Notes: generated by a model not told the origin, from the letters alone. Shown: positions 30,378 to 39,891, counted from the stretch's first letter. The stretch: 64,000 nt of DNA from an uncultured bacterium (GCA_937924755.1 CALEVZ010000017.1:40532-104531); one strand, 5' to 3'. Translations and numbers: made by a program.

Positions 30378-32870
30378 GTGCCCAAGGTGGTCTCGGTCAC
30401 CGTCGATGGTCGGATTCTGGCTGCGAGGGCCGGCGAGTCGGTCCTGGAGCTCCTGCGGCGGTCGGGAATCTGGATCCCCACCCTGTGCTTCGACCCGCGG
30501 GTGTCGGCCTACGGCGGGTGTCGGCTGTGCCTGGTGAGTCGGCGCGACCGCGCGGGGGAGCTGGTGCCGGCCTGCGAAACCCCGGTCGTCGAGGGGATGG
30601 TTTTGGAAACTGACTCGCCCGCGGTGCACCGGGCCCGGCGGCGGCAACTGGTCTTGCTGCTCGGTGAGCATCGTTTGGACTGTCCGGTGTGCCCGACCTC
30701 CGGCCGTTGCACCCTGGAGCTGCTGCTCCACCGCCTGGGGATTGCGGGGGACGATGTCCGGCGCTGGGAGGTGACGGCAACTTCCGGGGTGCAGTCACCC
30801 CTCATCGTCCACCACCCCGAGCGCTGCGTGTTGTGCACCCTGTGCATCCGCCTCTGCCACGAGGTCCAGGGGGTGTCCGCTCTCGGTCTGGAGCGCGTCG
30901 ACGGCGGGATCCAGGTGGCCACGTTCGCCTCGCGGACGCTGGACTGCGAGTACTGCGGCCAGTGTGTGGCGGCGTGCCCGACCGGTGCCTTGCAGCTGCG
31001 GCCGCCCCTCGATCCGGTGCCCCGGCGGGTGGGTACCGGCCTGCCAACGACATGCTCGCTGTGCCCGTGCGGCTGTCAGCTCCTACCCGCCGTGCGGGAC
31101 GGGCGCGTGGTGGCTGTCGAGAGCCAGCTCTCTTGGTTGCCCAACCGTGGGCAGCTGTGCGCCAAGGGGAGGTTTGCCCACGACGTACTGGTTTCCCCCG
31201 AGCGCCTGACGTCGCCGCTGGTACGGCTGGAAGGCCGCCTGGTACCGACGTCCTGGGAGCGGGCCCTGCAGGCGGTGGTGGAGGGAGTTCGCCAGGCACA
31301 GGCGCAGGGACGTGCCCTGGTGGCCTTTGGCACGCCGCGGCTGACCTGCGAGGACGCATTCTTGCTGCAGCACTTCATGCGTGGTACCGTTGGTTCACCC
31401 CACGTGGGGGTCGGGCTGGCGGCGGGGGCGAGGGCCCTTGTGGAGGGAGTCCGGCCGGTGCTGGGCACGGCCAGATCCACCGCGGACTTCACGGATCTGG
31501 CGGCCGCCGACCTGGTGCTGATCCTGCGAGCCGACCCCTCGCGCACTCACCCCCTGGTGAAAAGCATCGTCCTCGCCGGCATGCGGCGGCGCAGCCAGCA
31601 GGTGGTCATGGCCCACGCTCTGTCCGGGGGGTTGGAGCGACATGTCGATGAGTTCCTGCTCGTTCGTCCCCTCGGAGAGGAGGCGTTGCTCTACGGGATC
31701 TGCCGCCACCTGCTGACCGAATCGGCGACAAGAGCCCGGCAGGCTGCGGGTGTGGCGGGGTTCGACCAGTGGCAGGCTGGCGTCCTGCACTACACCGACG
31801 AGGTGGTGCAGGGGCTGACCGGGATCGATCCCGAGCGCGTGGTGGCGCTGGCGCGACGACTCAAGCGGGCGCACCGCCTGGTCGTCGTAGTGCCCGCCGG
31901 GATGGGAATACCGGGGGACGAGGCGGCTGTGGCGCGCGCCGCTGCCGGGCTGCTGGTCCTGCTGGGATGTCACCGGAAGCCGGGGGGCGGGCTGTTGGTT
32001 TTAGGGGAAAAGGCCAACCTGCAGGGGTGTTTGGACGTGGGGTTGCATCCCCGACTGCTGCCGGGCGGGGGCAGTGCCGAGGAGCCCGGATGGGAGCCGG
32101 TACACGCCATGGCCCGGGCGGGGGCGGGGGAGGTGGGGTTCCTCTACTTGGTCGGCCATGATCCTCTTGGAGGCTGGCCGCGCGCCACTCACCGGCGGGA
32201 CGGCCTGGAGGGCGCGGGCTTCGTGGTGGTTCAGGATGCCTTCCTGACCAAGACCACCCGGGCCGCCAACGTGGTCTTGCCGGTGTCGATCCTGGCCGAG
32301 CGAGAGGGGACCGTGGTGGGAGCGGATGGGGTGCGACGGCCTCTGCACGCGGCGGTGGCCCCACCCCCGGGCGTGGCGCCGGATGGAGAGATCTTCCGCG
32401 AGTTGGCCCGTCGGCTGGGTATGCCGCTGCCCTCCAAGGAAGAGGTCGAAAGATCCCTGGCCGCGGTTTTTGAGGGGCACCTCAGAGCGCGGCATCGGCC
32501 TCCCCTGCCCACGTTTATGCCCCCGCCGCCACCTCCCCCACCGCGGACTTGGCGCGGCACGCTGCTGGACGTCTCTCCCCAGTTGTTGCACTCCGGGTCG
32601 GTAACCCGTTACTCCGCCGTGCTGCGAGAGTTGGCCCCGATCGTCGCGGTGCGAATGGCCCCCGAGGACGTGGCCGCCTTCGGACTCACCCCCGGCGGCC
32701 GAGCTCATCTGACCACCGGTACCGGAGAGGAAATGATGATGGTCCGTGTGGATCGCACCGTGCGGCCATCCTCGGCGGTGGTGCTGTGGCAGTCCAACGC
32801 CGAGGGGCTCGGCGCCTTCCTGGCGGTGGACGGAGAGGCCAGGCTGGTCGATGTGCGGAGGTCCAGGTGA
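30378..32870 (+). CDS. NuoG/FdhA-like molybdopterin-fold Fe-S subunit
   Basis: [2Fe-2S] PTLCFDPRVSAYGGCRLC...C; HxxxC cluster EHRLDCPVCPTSGRC; 2x[4Fe-4S] CVLCTLCIRLC, CEYCGQCVAACP; CSLCPCGCQL...CAKG. FDH active-site Cys/Sec-R-x-C-H region replaced by HVGVGLAAGARALVEG. Confidence 0.85.
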   Translation: MPKVVSVTVDGRILAARAGESVLELLRRSGIWIPTLCFDPRVSAYGGCRLCLVSRRDRAGELVPACETPVVEGMVLETDSPAVHRARRRQLVLLLGEHRLDCPVCPTSGRCTLELLLHRLGIAGDDVRRWEVTATSGVQSPLIVHHPERCVLCTLCIRLCHEVQGVSALGLERVDGGIQVATFASRTLDCEYCGQCVAACPTGALQLRPPLDPVPRRVGTGLPTTCSLCPCGCQLLPAVRDGRVVAVESQLSWLPNRGQLCAKGRFAHDVLVSPERLTSPLVRLEGRLVPTSWERALQAVVEGVRQAQAQGRALVAFGTPRLTCEDAFLLQHFMRGTVGSPHVGVGLAAGARALVEGVRPVLGTARSTADFTDLAAADLVLILRADPSRTHPLVKSIVLAGMRRRSQQVVMAHALSGGLERHVDEFLLVRPLGEEALLYGICRHLLTESATRARQAAGVAGFDQWQAGVLHYTDEVVQGLTGIDPERVVALARRLKRAHRLVVVVPAGMGIPGDEAAVARAAAGLLVLLGCHRKPGGGLLVLGEKANLQGCLDVGLHPRLLPGGGSAEEPGWEPVHAMARAGAGEVGFLYLVGHDPLGGWPRATHRRDGLEGAGFVVVQDAFLTKTTRAANVVLPVSILAEREGTVVGADGVRRPLHAAVAPPPGVAPDGEIFRELARRLGMPLPSKEEVERSLAAVFEGHLRARHRPPLPTFMPPPPPPPPRTWRGTLLDVSPQLLHSGSVTRYSAVLRELAPIVAVRMAPEDVAAFGLTPGGRAHLTTGTGEEMMMVRVDRTVRPSSAVVLWQSNAEGLGAFLAVDGEARLVDVRRSR

Positions 32871-35023
32871 GTGGCAAAGGAGTACCTTCGACGGCGAACT
32901 GGCCCGCCGGCGCAGCGTACGAAGAGGATCTGGCGCTGCTGTCGGAGGGCGACGCCGCCGTCGTCGATGAGCTGGTGGAGGATGTCAAGGGTACCCCCGG
33001 CGCGCTGCAAGCCATCCTGGGGCGCCTGAACAAGGTCATGGGCGGCGTTTCGCCACCGGTCCAGGAGGCGGTGGCCCGGCGCCTGGCGGTTCCTCCGGTG
33101 ACCGTCCAACAGGTGGTGAGTTTTGACCCGGACCTGTCCGCCCTGCCATCGTCCGGACCGACGGTTCGACTCTGCGGCGGCGCGGTCTGCCTCGTCCCCT
33201 ACGGCCTCGGCGTTCATCGGGCCGCCGGCGGGGGGGCGACCGTGCTTCCCTGCCTGGGTGCCTGCTGGGGGGCGCCGGTGGCGGAGGAGGGTTCTCTCCG
33301 CTACGAGGAGCTGACGCCGTCGGCGGCCCGGGAACTGGGCGCTGCGACGGGCGCCTGGCCCTTTCGCCGGCATCGCCCGCCGCTGCGCGGGGCTCCTGCG
33401 TCTGTCTGGCGCCAGGAGGACTTGCAGCGTGTCCGGCAACATGTGGGCGAGCGCGTGGCCAGGCGCGCCCGGACGGCCACCGATCTGGAGGTGCGCGAGC
33501 TACTGGTATGCAACGGCAGCGGCTGTTCCGTACGCGCCGCCGACCGCGTCGCCGAGGTGATTTCCCGGAGTCTGGCCGAACGTGGTGCCGATTTCAGCCT
33601 GCGAGTGGTGCGCGTCGGATGCCGTGGTGGCGATCTGGGGATGGTGACGGTGGCCGGCAGTCCGACGGGGTGGAGAGTGCGGGGAGTGGATGAAGCGCGG
33701 GCCGCGGCGCTGGTCGCGGAACTGTGTCGTGATCGCCGCTTCGTGCCCCGTCAGGCTGTTTGGCTGCAGGACGACAGGGCGATCGCCTCGGGGGTGCTGC
33801 GCCGCTGTGGGGTGGTGGATCCCTGCTCCCTAGAGGAATACATCGCCAGTGATGGATTCCGCGCCCTGGAACGGGTGCTGGCGGGGGCGAGTGGTCCAGC
33901 GGGAGCTCTGGCGGAGGTCGAGGAATCGGGTCTCGGCCTGCGTGGCGAAGAGGGGCAGCCCCTGGGGCGCGCCCTCGCCGCTGCCGCTGCCGCCGGGGTC
34001 TCCACCGTCCTGTGCCCATTTATATCGACTGAGGTGCACCTGGTCGCCGATTCGCTCCTGCTCGGGGGGGACCCGTTCGCCGTCATCGAAGGAGTGATCC
34101 TGGCCGGTCTCTTGTGCGGCGCCCGCCAGGGGGTGGTGATGCCTCCCGCCGGAGCTCACCACCTCATCGAGGAGCTGGAGCTGGCGGTGGTCCTGGCGCG
34201 CCGACGGGGGCTGCTGGGGCCGGCAATCCTGGGTGGGGCCTTCTCCTTCGAGGTGGCCGTGATTCCGGCCCCCCGTCGTCTGGTGGCAATCGATGAGTCG
34301 GCGCTGCGCCGGCACGTCCTCGGCCATGGCACGCTGACACCAGCTCCGCGAGCGATTTCCGAAGGCCTGCCCGCGGCGTTGGTGATCGACCCGGAGTCGG
34401 CGGCACGGCTGAGCGGGGTGCTCGCGATGACCGAAAAAGAACCCCACAGGGCGCGCGTGCTTGCGGGTCAGCGGCTGGTCACTGTGGTCGGCAGCCCGGT
34501 TTCCCCTGCCGTGGTGGAGGTGCCGGCAGCAACGACTTTGAATGACCTTTTCCGGCGATCGACGGCGCCCGGTTCAGGGATCGCCAAGCCGGTGAAGGGA
34601 ATACTGGCCGGTGGGCTGCTGGGGGTGTTCCAAGCCCATGGCAGCGGGGCAGCCGTCGCCTCGCGCGGTTCCGTGCTGCTGCTCGATGGGGCGACCTGCG
34701 TGGTGGCGCTGCTAGTCAGCCTGCTCTCGACCCTGGCGAGGGAGGCCTGCGGCGCTTGTGCGCCCGGTCGAATCGGGGTTCGGGCATTGCGGGAAGCCTT
34801 CGCCGCCATGGCAGAGGGGAGGACTGGTGGTGGCTCGCTGGCGGCGGTGGAAGACATCGCAGCTCATCTGCAGGCGACCGCCCGCTGCGACCTGGGGCGC
34901 GGGGCTGGGCGGATGGTGATTAGCGCCATAGCCGAGTTTCGAGCCGAAATCGAAGCGCATCTGCGGGATGCACAGTGCCCGGCCGGTCAGTGCCACTTGC
35001 CGGCGGCGGGCGAACCTCGGTGA
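32867..35023 (+). CDS. NuoE-NuoF-like fusion with degenerate FMN/NADH motifs
   Basis: NuoE-like VRLCGGAVCLVPYG...LPCLGACWGAP; NuoF-like GVILAGLLCGA, EACGACAPGRIG...ARCDLG. Canonical GRGGAGFPTGxKW and GAYICGEETAL motifs are not recognisable. GTG start overlaps the upstream TGA. Confidence 0.8.
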   Translation: MSGKGVPSTANWPAGAAYEEDLALLSEGDAAVVDELVEDVKGTPGALQAILGRLNKVMGGVSPPVQEAVARRLAVPPVTVQQVVSFDPDLSALPSSGPTVRLCGGAVCLVPYGLGVHRAAGGGATVLPCLGACWGAPVAEEGSLRYEELTPSAARELGAATGAWPFRRHRPPLRGAPASVWRQEDLQRVRQHVGERVARRARTATDLEVRELLVCNGSGCSVRAADRVAEVISRSLAERGADFSLRVVRVGCRGGDLGMVTVAGSPTGWRVRGVDEARAAALVAELCRDRRFVPRQAVWLQDDRAIASGVLRRCGVVDPCSLEEYIASDGFRALERVLAGASGPAGALAEVEESGLGLRGEEGQPLGRALAAAAAAGVSTVLCPFISTEVHLVADSLLLGGDPFAVIEGVILAGLLCGARQGVVMPPAGAHHLIEELELAVVLARRRGLLGPAILGGAFSFEVAVIPAPRRLVAIDESALRRHVLGHGTLTPAPRAISEGLPAALVIDPESAARLSGVLAMTEKEPHRARVLAGQRLVTVVGSPVSPAVVEVPAATTLNDLFRRSTAPGSGIAKPVKGILAGGLLGVFQAHGSGAAVASRGSVLLLDGATCVVALLVSLLSTLAREACGACAPGRIGVRALREAFAAMAEGRTGGGSLAAVEDIAAHLQATARCDLGRGAGRMVISAIAEFRAEIEAHLRDAQCPAGQCHLPAAGEPR

Positions 35024-35265
35024 TCTTTGGACCCGCGACCTGTCTCGGATCGGACCAGCCGCGCCAGTCACTTCGGGGTGAGGAAGGGGCAGGCGAATCC
35101 GCGCTGGGTACTGACAGCCCTTTTGCGATGCCTGCGTCATGGTGTATGGTTTTTCCGCGGGGTACTCGCCCTGAGGGGCGAAGGCACGGAGTAGCATAAG
35201 GCGCCGGGTTGGAAGCCGCACGGTTGGTGAAGGGACGCTGTTTTTGGGCGGAAAAGTTTTCGGGT

Positions 35266-35281
35266 TGGCACGCATTTTTCA
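35266..35281 (+). promoter_or_regulatory. Candidate sigma-54-like promoter (TGGCACGCATTTTTCA)
   Basis: Perfect -24 element TTGGCACG; -12 element is TTTCA rather than TTGCA; 56 bp upstream of the DsrM-like start. Confidence 0.35.
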
Positions 35282-35336
35282 TCACCTGGCGCGGTGATCG
35301 GGGAGGCGAGGGTCCCGATCGGAAGGAAGGGTGAGA

Positions 35337-36241
35337 TGGGATTCCTGCACGTCTGGGCCTATGTGACGCTGGCTGGCTTCGTTTTGGGGTGCGCTTACAA
35401 GGCGATCAAGTACGCCACCATGCCCATGCACCTGCGCTGGGAGTTATACCCGGTGGCGCACGAGAGGGGGAAGGCGAGCTACGGCGGGTCGTACTTCGAG
35501 GAGGTCAACTGGTGGACCAAGCCGCGGGAGAGCTCCAAGTTCGGGGAGATTAAGGTCATCCTGGAAGAGGTTCTGACCCTCAAGCAGGTTCATGAGCACA
35601 ACCCGGGCATGTGGGTGCCATCGCTGCTTTTTCACTATGGCCTTTATCTGTTGTTCGCCATGGGGGCAGCGCTGCTGGCCGGGGGCATGGCGGTGGCGGT
35701 GGGCTTTCGCCCCCTCACCTTTCTCGCCGGCGGCACGCTCATGTCGGTATGGGGTGCCCTGGGTCTGGGACTGGGGACGGTTGGCACGCTGCTGCTTCTC
35801 TTTCGTCGTCTGGGCCAGGCGGAGTTGCGACGCAGCTCGTCGCCGGCCGATTTCGTGCACCTGTGGCTGTTTCTCATCCTGTTCGCAGCGTCGTGGGGGA
35901 GCTTCGTCACCTTTGATCGTTCCTACGCGCAGGCTGGTAACTTCCTGGCGGGCCTGATGCGGGGGGAGGCCGTCTCGCCCGGCTCCGGGTGGTTCATGGC
36001 CCAGGTGGGGATTCTGGGCTTGTTCTTGATCTATATGCCGTGGAGCCACATGGCGCACATGTTCACGAAGTACTTCACCTGGCATTCGGTGCGTTGGGAA
36101 GATTTGCCCAATCTGCCGGGCACCGGGATCGAGAAGAAAGCGCAAAAACTGCTGATGCTTCCCGTGTCGTGGTCGGCGCCCCATATTCGCGGCGACGGGA
36201 GGAAGACCTGGGTGGATGTAGCCCGGGAAGGGGGGGAATGA
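35337..36241 (+). CDS. DsrM/HmeC/NarI-like membrane cytochrome b subunit
   Basis: MGFLHVWAYVTLAGFVLGCAYKAIKYA..., multiple TM helices with His (HYGLYLLFAMG, WSHMAHMFTKYFTWH); adjacent to a DsrK-like subunit. Confidence 0.8.
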
Positions 36242-37863
36242 GCACGATGGCCCAGGCACGAATCAACCCAATCAGGGTGAAAGATATCGGCAAACCCGCC
36301 GAGGTCCTTTCACCGGTCAACCTGCAGGAGCTGGCTCCCCTGCCGCCGCCCTTCGATAAGGACGATCCGGCCAAGCTGTGGAAGGAGCTGGCGGCCGAAC
36401 GGCGGCAGGAAGTCGAAGCTTCCCTCGACGGTGTCTCCGCCCTCAGCCTCAAGCGGCCCTCCTCGCCGGAGGAGGAGAAGAAGCTTTTGGAGGGTTTCGT
36501 CGCCGGTCTGAAAAAGCTCCTGAGCACGGAGAACAACTGGACGTTCCTGCAGCCGCTCACCTTGTCCTTGGAGCACTGCACCCACTGTCAGACCTGCGCG
36601 GAGGCGTGTCCGATCTTCGTCGGCTCGGGGCGCAACGAGATCTACCGGCCCTCCTACCGGGCCGACGTGCTGCGCCGGTTGGCCGCCCGCTACGGCAACG
36701 GCGCCAACCCGCTGAAGGCGGCGCTTACCGGTTCGGTGGACTTGAACTGGAACACCTTCGCGCGCCTGGCCGAGCTGGCGCACCGCTGCACCTTGTGCCG
36801 GCGTTGCACCCAGGCCTGTCCCATCGGCGTCGACAATGGGCTCATCTCCCACGAGCTGCGCAAGTTGTTTTCGCAGGAGCTGGGCATCGCGGCGCAGGAG
36901 TGCCACCGCACGGGCTCGATGCAGCAGCTCAAGGTGGGGTCCTCCACCGGGATGCCGCCGGCAGTGGTGAAGGACAACATCGAGTTCATTGACGAAGAAA
37001 TGAGCGAGAAGGTGGGATTCAAGATCGAGACACCTTGGGACAAGGCGGGGGCCGACGTCTTGCTCATCCACAACGCCGGCGAGATCCTGTCCTGGCCGGA
37101 AAACCCCGGCGCCTTCGCCATCATGTTGGAGATGGCGGGCATCTCCTGGACGCTCTCTTCGGATATCGCGGGCTACGACGCCGTCAACTACGGCTTGTGG
37201 TACGACGATTTTCAGCTGGCACGGGTGGCGTTGAAGCACGCGGAAATCGCCAAGAAGCTGGGGGTGAAAAAGGTTGTCATCGGCGAGTGCGGCCATGCCC
37301 ACAAGGCGCTGACCGTGATCGCCGACCGCATCTTTTCCCAGGAGTACAACATCCCGCGCGAGAGCTGTCTCACCCTGATGGAGGATATCGTCATGTCCGG
37401 GCGGTTGAAGTTCCTGCCCGAGCGCAATGATTTCCCGGTGACCCTGCACGACCCCTGCAACATGGTGCGGGCCATGGGGATCGTCATGCCGCAGCGACGC
37501 ATCCTGCATAAGATCGCTCCCCGCTTCCGGGAGATGACCCCGCACGGGGTGGAAAACTACTGCTGCGGCGGCGGCTCCGGGTTCGCCATCATGAACCCAA
37601 ATAACTTCGCTTCATGGAAGTATCTGGTGGCCGGGCGCGTGAAGTTGAAGCAGATCCTGGATGCCTTCGAAGGGGAACTGGATCCGTCGATTCCCAAGTA
37701 TCTGTGCGCTCCCTGCTCCAACTGTAAGGGACAGTTCCGCGACCTCTTCCGGGCCTACAACGTGTTTGAGCGAACCAATCTGCTTTACGGTGGGCTGGTC
37801 GAGCTGATCGTCAACGCCACCGAAGGGGTGCCGGAGGGGTTCCTGGAGTGGGAGTTCCACTAG
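36238..37863 (+). CDS. DsrK/HdrD-like Fe-S protein with CCG domains
   Basis: EHCTHCQTCAEACPIF, HRCTLCRRCTQACPIG, ENYCCGGGSGFAIMN, YLCAPCSNCKGQFRDL. Confidence 0.85.
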   Translation: MSTMAQARINPIRVKDIGKPAEVLSPVNLQELAPLPPPFDKDDPAKLWKELAAERRQEVEASLDGVSALSLKRPSSPEEEKKLLEGFVAGLKKLLSTENNWTFLQPLTLSLEHCTHCQTCAEACPIFVGSGRNEIYRPSYRADVLRRLAARYGNGANPLKAALTGSVDLNWNTFARLAELAHRCTLCRRCTQACPIGVDNGLISHELRKLFSQELGIAAQECHRTGSMQQLKVGSSTGMPPAVVKDNIEFIDEEMSEKVGFKIETPWDKAGADVLLIHNAGEILSWPENPGAFAIMLEMAGISWTLSSDIAGYDAVNYGLWYDDFQLARVALKHAEIAKKLGVKKVVIGECGHAHKALTVIADRIFSQEYNIPRESCLTLMEDIVMSGRLKFLPERNDFPVTLHDPCNMVRAMGIVMPQRRILHKIAPRFREMTPHGVENYCCGGGSGFAIMNPNNFASWKYLVAGRVKLKQILDAFEGELDPSIPKYLCAPCSNCKGQFRDLFRAYNVFERTNLLYGGLVELIVNATEGVPEGFLEWEFH

Positions 37864-38011
37864 TGGTCCCGCGATCTGGTGGTGCTGGGGGCGCGCCCCC
37901 GGGGAGGTGACACGAGCTGAAATTCCACCGGCGCTCGGCGGCTCGAGCGGGGAGAAGTGGACATGATATCCCCGCCGGCGCAAGGGGCTGGGTTTTTTAA
38001 GGAGTGCTGCG

Positions 38012-39460
38012 ATGGCATCCTGGCGGTCGCTGTTGAAGAGTGAAGACTGGATGTCGCTGTGGCTGGGCCTGTTCATCTTCGCGCTGTCGATGGGGTTGCT
38101 CGCCGGCATCGACATGCTCGGCTGGGCGGTCAAGACCAATGTTTGGACCTCCTTCACCCAGATCGTGGAGCCGGTCTCCAAGGGCTACGCCGGGCTAGGG
38201 GGGCTGGGCTCGTTACTCCTGACGTTTCTATTCCTGCTGGTGATCATGACGGTGGCGGCCCGGGGCCTGGAGGCCAACGTACGCCGCTTCGCTGCCGGAT
38301 TCGTGGTGATCTTCGCCGCCTCCTATCTGTGCTGGGTAGCCGGCCACTTCGCCTACGTTGCAGCCACCCCGGACAAGCTCGATAAGCTTGGGATCTCCTG
38401 GTCGTTGAATTTGACCGGTGAGGCCGGTTACATCCTCGCCTTGCTGGCCGGATTGGTGGTGGGTAACTTTCTCCCCAGGACGGCGAGCAGGATCGCCGAG
38501 GCCACCAAGCCAGAGCTCTACATCAAAACCGCTATCGTCATCATGGGGGCGGGTTTAGGCGTCAAGGCGGTGGAGGCGTTGAGCCTCGCCTCGGCGGTCC
38601 TCTTCCGCGGCCTGTGCGCCATCGTCGAGGCCTACCTGATCTACTGGGCGGTGGTTTACCTGGTGGCCAGGAAGTACTTCGGTTTCAGCCGGGAGTGGGC
38701 GGCGCCCCTGGCCTCGGGAATTTCCATCTGCGGGGTGTCGGCGGCCATTGCCACCGGAGGGGCCATCCGCGCGCGCCCGGTGGTGCCCATCATGGTGTCG
38801 TCCCTGGTGGTGATCTTCGCGGTGGTAGAGCTGCTGCTGCTGCCGTTTGCCGCCCAAGTTTTCCTTTACAAGGAGCCGATGGTCGCCGGGGCCTGGATGG
38901 GGCTGGCGGTGAAGACCGACGGGGCGGCCGTCGCCTCCGGCGCCATCACCGACTCCCTGGTGCGGGCCAAGGCGTTGGCGGTCATGGGTGTGGAGTGGAA
39001 AGAGGGGTGGATCCTCATGGCCACCACCACGGTGAAGGTCTTCATCGACGTCTTCATCGGCGTGTGGGCCTTCATCCTGGCCATCCTGTGGTGCACCGTG
39101 ATCGAACGCAGGCCCGGCGAGAAGGTCAGGGTGGGCGAGATTTGGGAGCGCTTCCCGAAGTTCGTGCTGGGGTACGTGGGGACCTTCGCGGCCACCCTAG
39201 CCCTTTGCCTGGCTTTCCCTCATCTGGTGGCAGCGGCCAAGACCGCCTCTGGCGAGGCCAACGTGTTTCGGCATTTGTTCTTCGCCATGACCTTCTTCAC
39301 CATCGGGGTGGTCTCCAACTTCCGCAAGCTGTGGGAGGAGGGCATCGGCCGCCTCGCCGCGATCTACGCCATCTGTCTGTTCGGTTTTATTATCTGGGTT
39401 GGCCTGTTGATATCGTGGATCTTCTTCCACGGTGTCACCCCGCCGGTGGTGGGAGGGTAG
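38012..39460 (+). CDS. YeiH/UPF0324-family putative sulfate exporter
   Basis: LALLAGLVVGNFLP...PELYIKTAIVIMGAGLGVKAVE, ASGISICGVSAAIATGGAIRARP, AGAWMGLAVKTDGAAVASGAI: UPF0324-like pattern, about 12 TM segments. Confidence 0.75.
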   Translation: MASWRSLLKSEDWMSLWLGLFIFALSMGLLAGIDMLGWAVKTNVWTSFTQIVEPVSKGYAGLGGLGSLLLTFLFLLVIMTVAARGLEANVRRFAAGFVVIFAASYLCWVAGHFAYVAATPDKLDKLGISWSLNLTGEAGYILALLAGLVVGNFLPRTASRIAEATKPELYIKTAIVIMGAGLGVKAVEALSLASAVLFRGLCAIVEAYLIYWAVVYLVARKYFGFSREWAAPLASGISICGVSAAIATGGAIRARPVVPIMVSSLVVIFAVVELLLLPFAAQVFLYKEPMVAGAWMGLAVKTDGAAVASGAITDSLVRAKALAVMGVEWKEGWILMATTTVKVFIDVFIGVWAFILAILWCTVIERRPGEKVRVGEIWERFPKFVLGYVGTFAATLALCLAFPHLVAAAKTASGEANVFRHLFFAMTFFTIGVVSNFRKLWEEGIGRLAAIYAICLFGFIIWVGLLISWIFFHGVTPPVVGG

Positions 39461-39469
39461 GAGGAGAGC

Positions 39470-39634
39470 ATGGAAAACGACCCCCAGCCCCGCCTGGTTG
39501 ACGAACTGCAGCGCATGCAACGGGAGGAGCTGCTGCCCATCGAGAAGAAGCTCATCACCTGGAGCATCGTGCTGGGAATCGTGCTCCTGGCGGTGCTGAC
39601 CTGGGCCAGCTACACCTTCTTTCCCGGCCAGTAA
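39470..39634 (+). CDS. 54-aa single-pass membrane protein (not in the supplied ORF track)
   Basis: ATG...TAA translating to MENDPQPRLVDELQRMQREELLPIEKKLITWSIVLGIVLLAVLTWASYTFFPGQ; 9 nt after the YeiH-like stop, preceded by GGAGGAGA. Confidence 0.75.
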   Translation: MENDPQPRLVDELQRMQREELLPIEKKLITWSIVLGIVLLAVLTWASYTFFPGQ

Positions 39635-39660
39635 GTGGCCGCACGGCCTGCCGGCAAGCG

Positions 39661-39676
39661 GTTACGCCCGCGTTAC
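39661..39676. promoter_or_regulatory. Candidate regulator site GTTAC-GCCCGC-GTTAC
   Basis: Matches GTTAC-N6-GTAAC with one mismatch; 200 bp upstream of the dsrA sigma-54 element. Confidence 0.5.
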
Positions 39677-39764
39677 CTGCTCGACACAGCGCGACTCCCG
39701 GAGCGGAACGGCAAGCCATGAGACTACTGTGAAATCCCCGATCGGGACGAGCTCGCACGGTGCC

Positions 39765-39780
39765 GTCACCTCAGCGTAAC
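39765..39780. promoter_or_regulatory. Candidate regulator site GTCAC-CTCAGC-GTAAC
   Basis: Matches GTTAC-N6-GTAAC with one mismatch; 96 bp upstream of the dsrA sigma-54 element. Confidence 0.5.
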
Positions 39781-39875
39781 AGGGGGGATGGGCGAGCTAA
39801 CCCGAGGTCGCCCCAGGGCCCTGAAGCGTGCTCCGGAAAAGGGTTTGCCGCCCTTTCGGCAGGCGTTGAGGCCAA

Positions 39876-39891
39876 TGGCACAACGATTGCA
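39876..39891 (+). promoter_or_regulatory. Sigma-54 promoter of the dsr cluster (TGGCACAACGATTGCA)
   Basis: 11/12 specified positions of TGGCACG-N4-TTGCA with correct spacing; in the 482-bp intergenic region before dsrA. Confidence 0.75.

Noticed and set aside
30378-32870. Annotation as a formate dehydrogenase
   Set aside because: The catalytic Cys/Sec and adjacent R/C/H region of FDH alpha subunits is replaced; better called NuoG/FdhA-like.
37887-37900. GGGGGCGCGCCCCC palindrome after the DsrK-like gene as a terminator
   Set aside because: Perfect GC palindrome but no T-tract and no usable loop; could be chance at this GC content.
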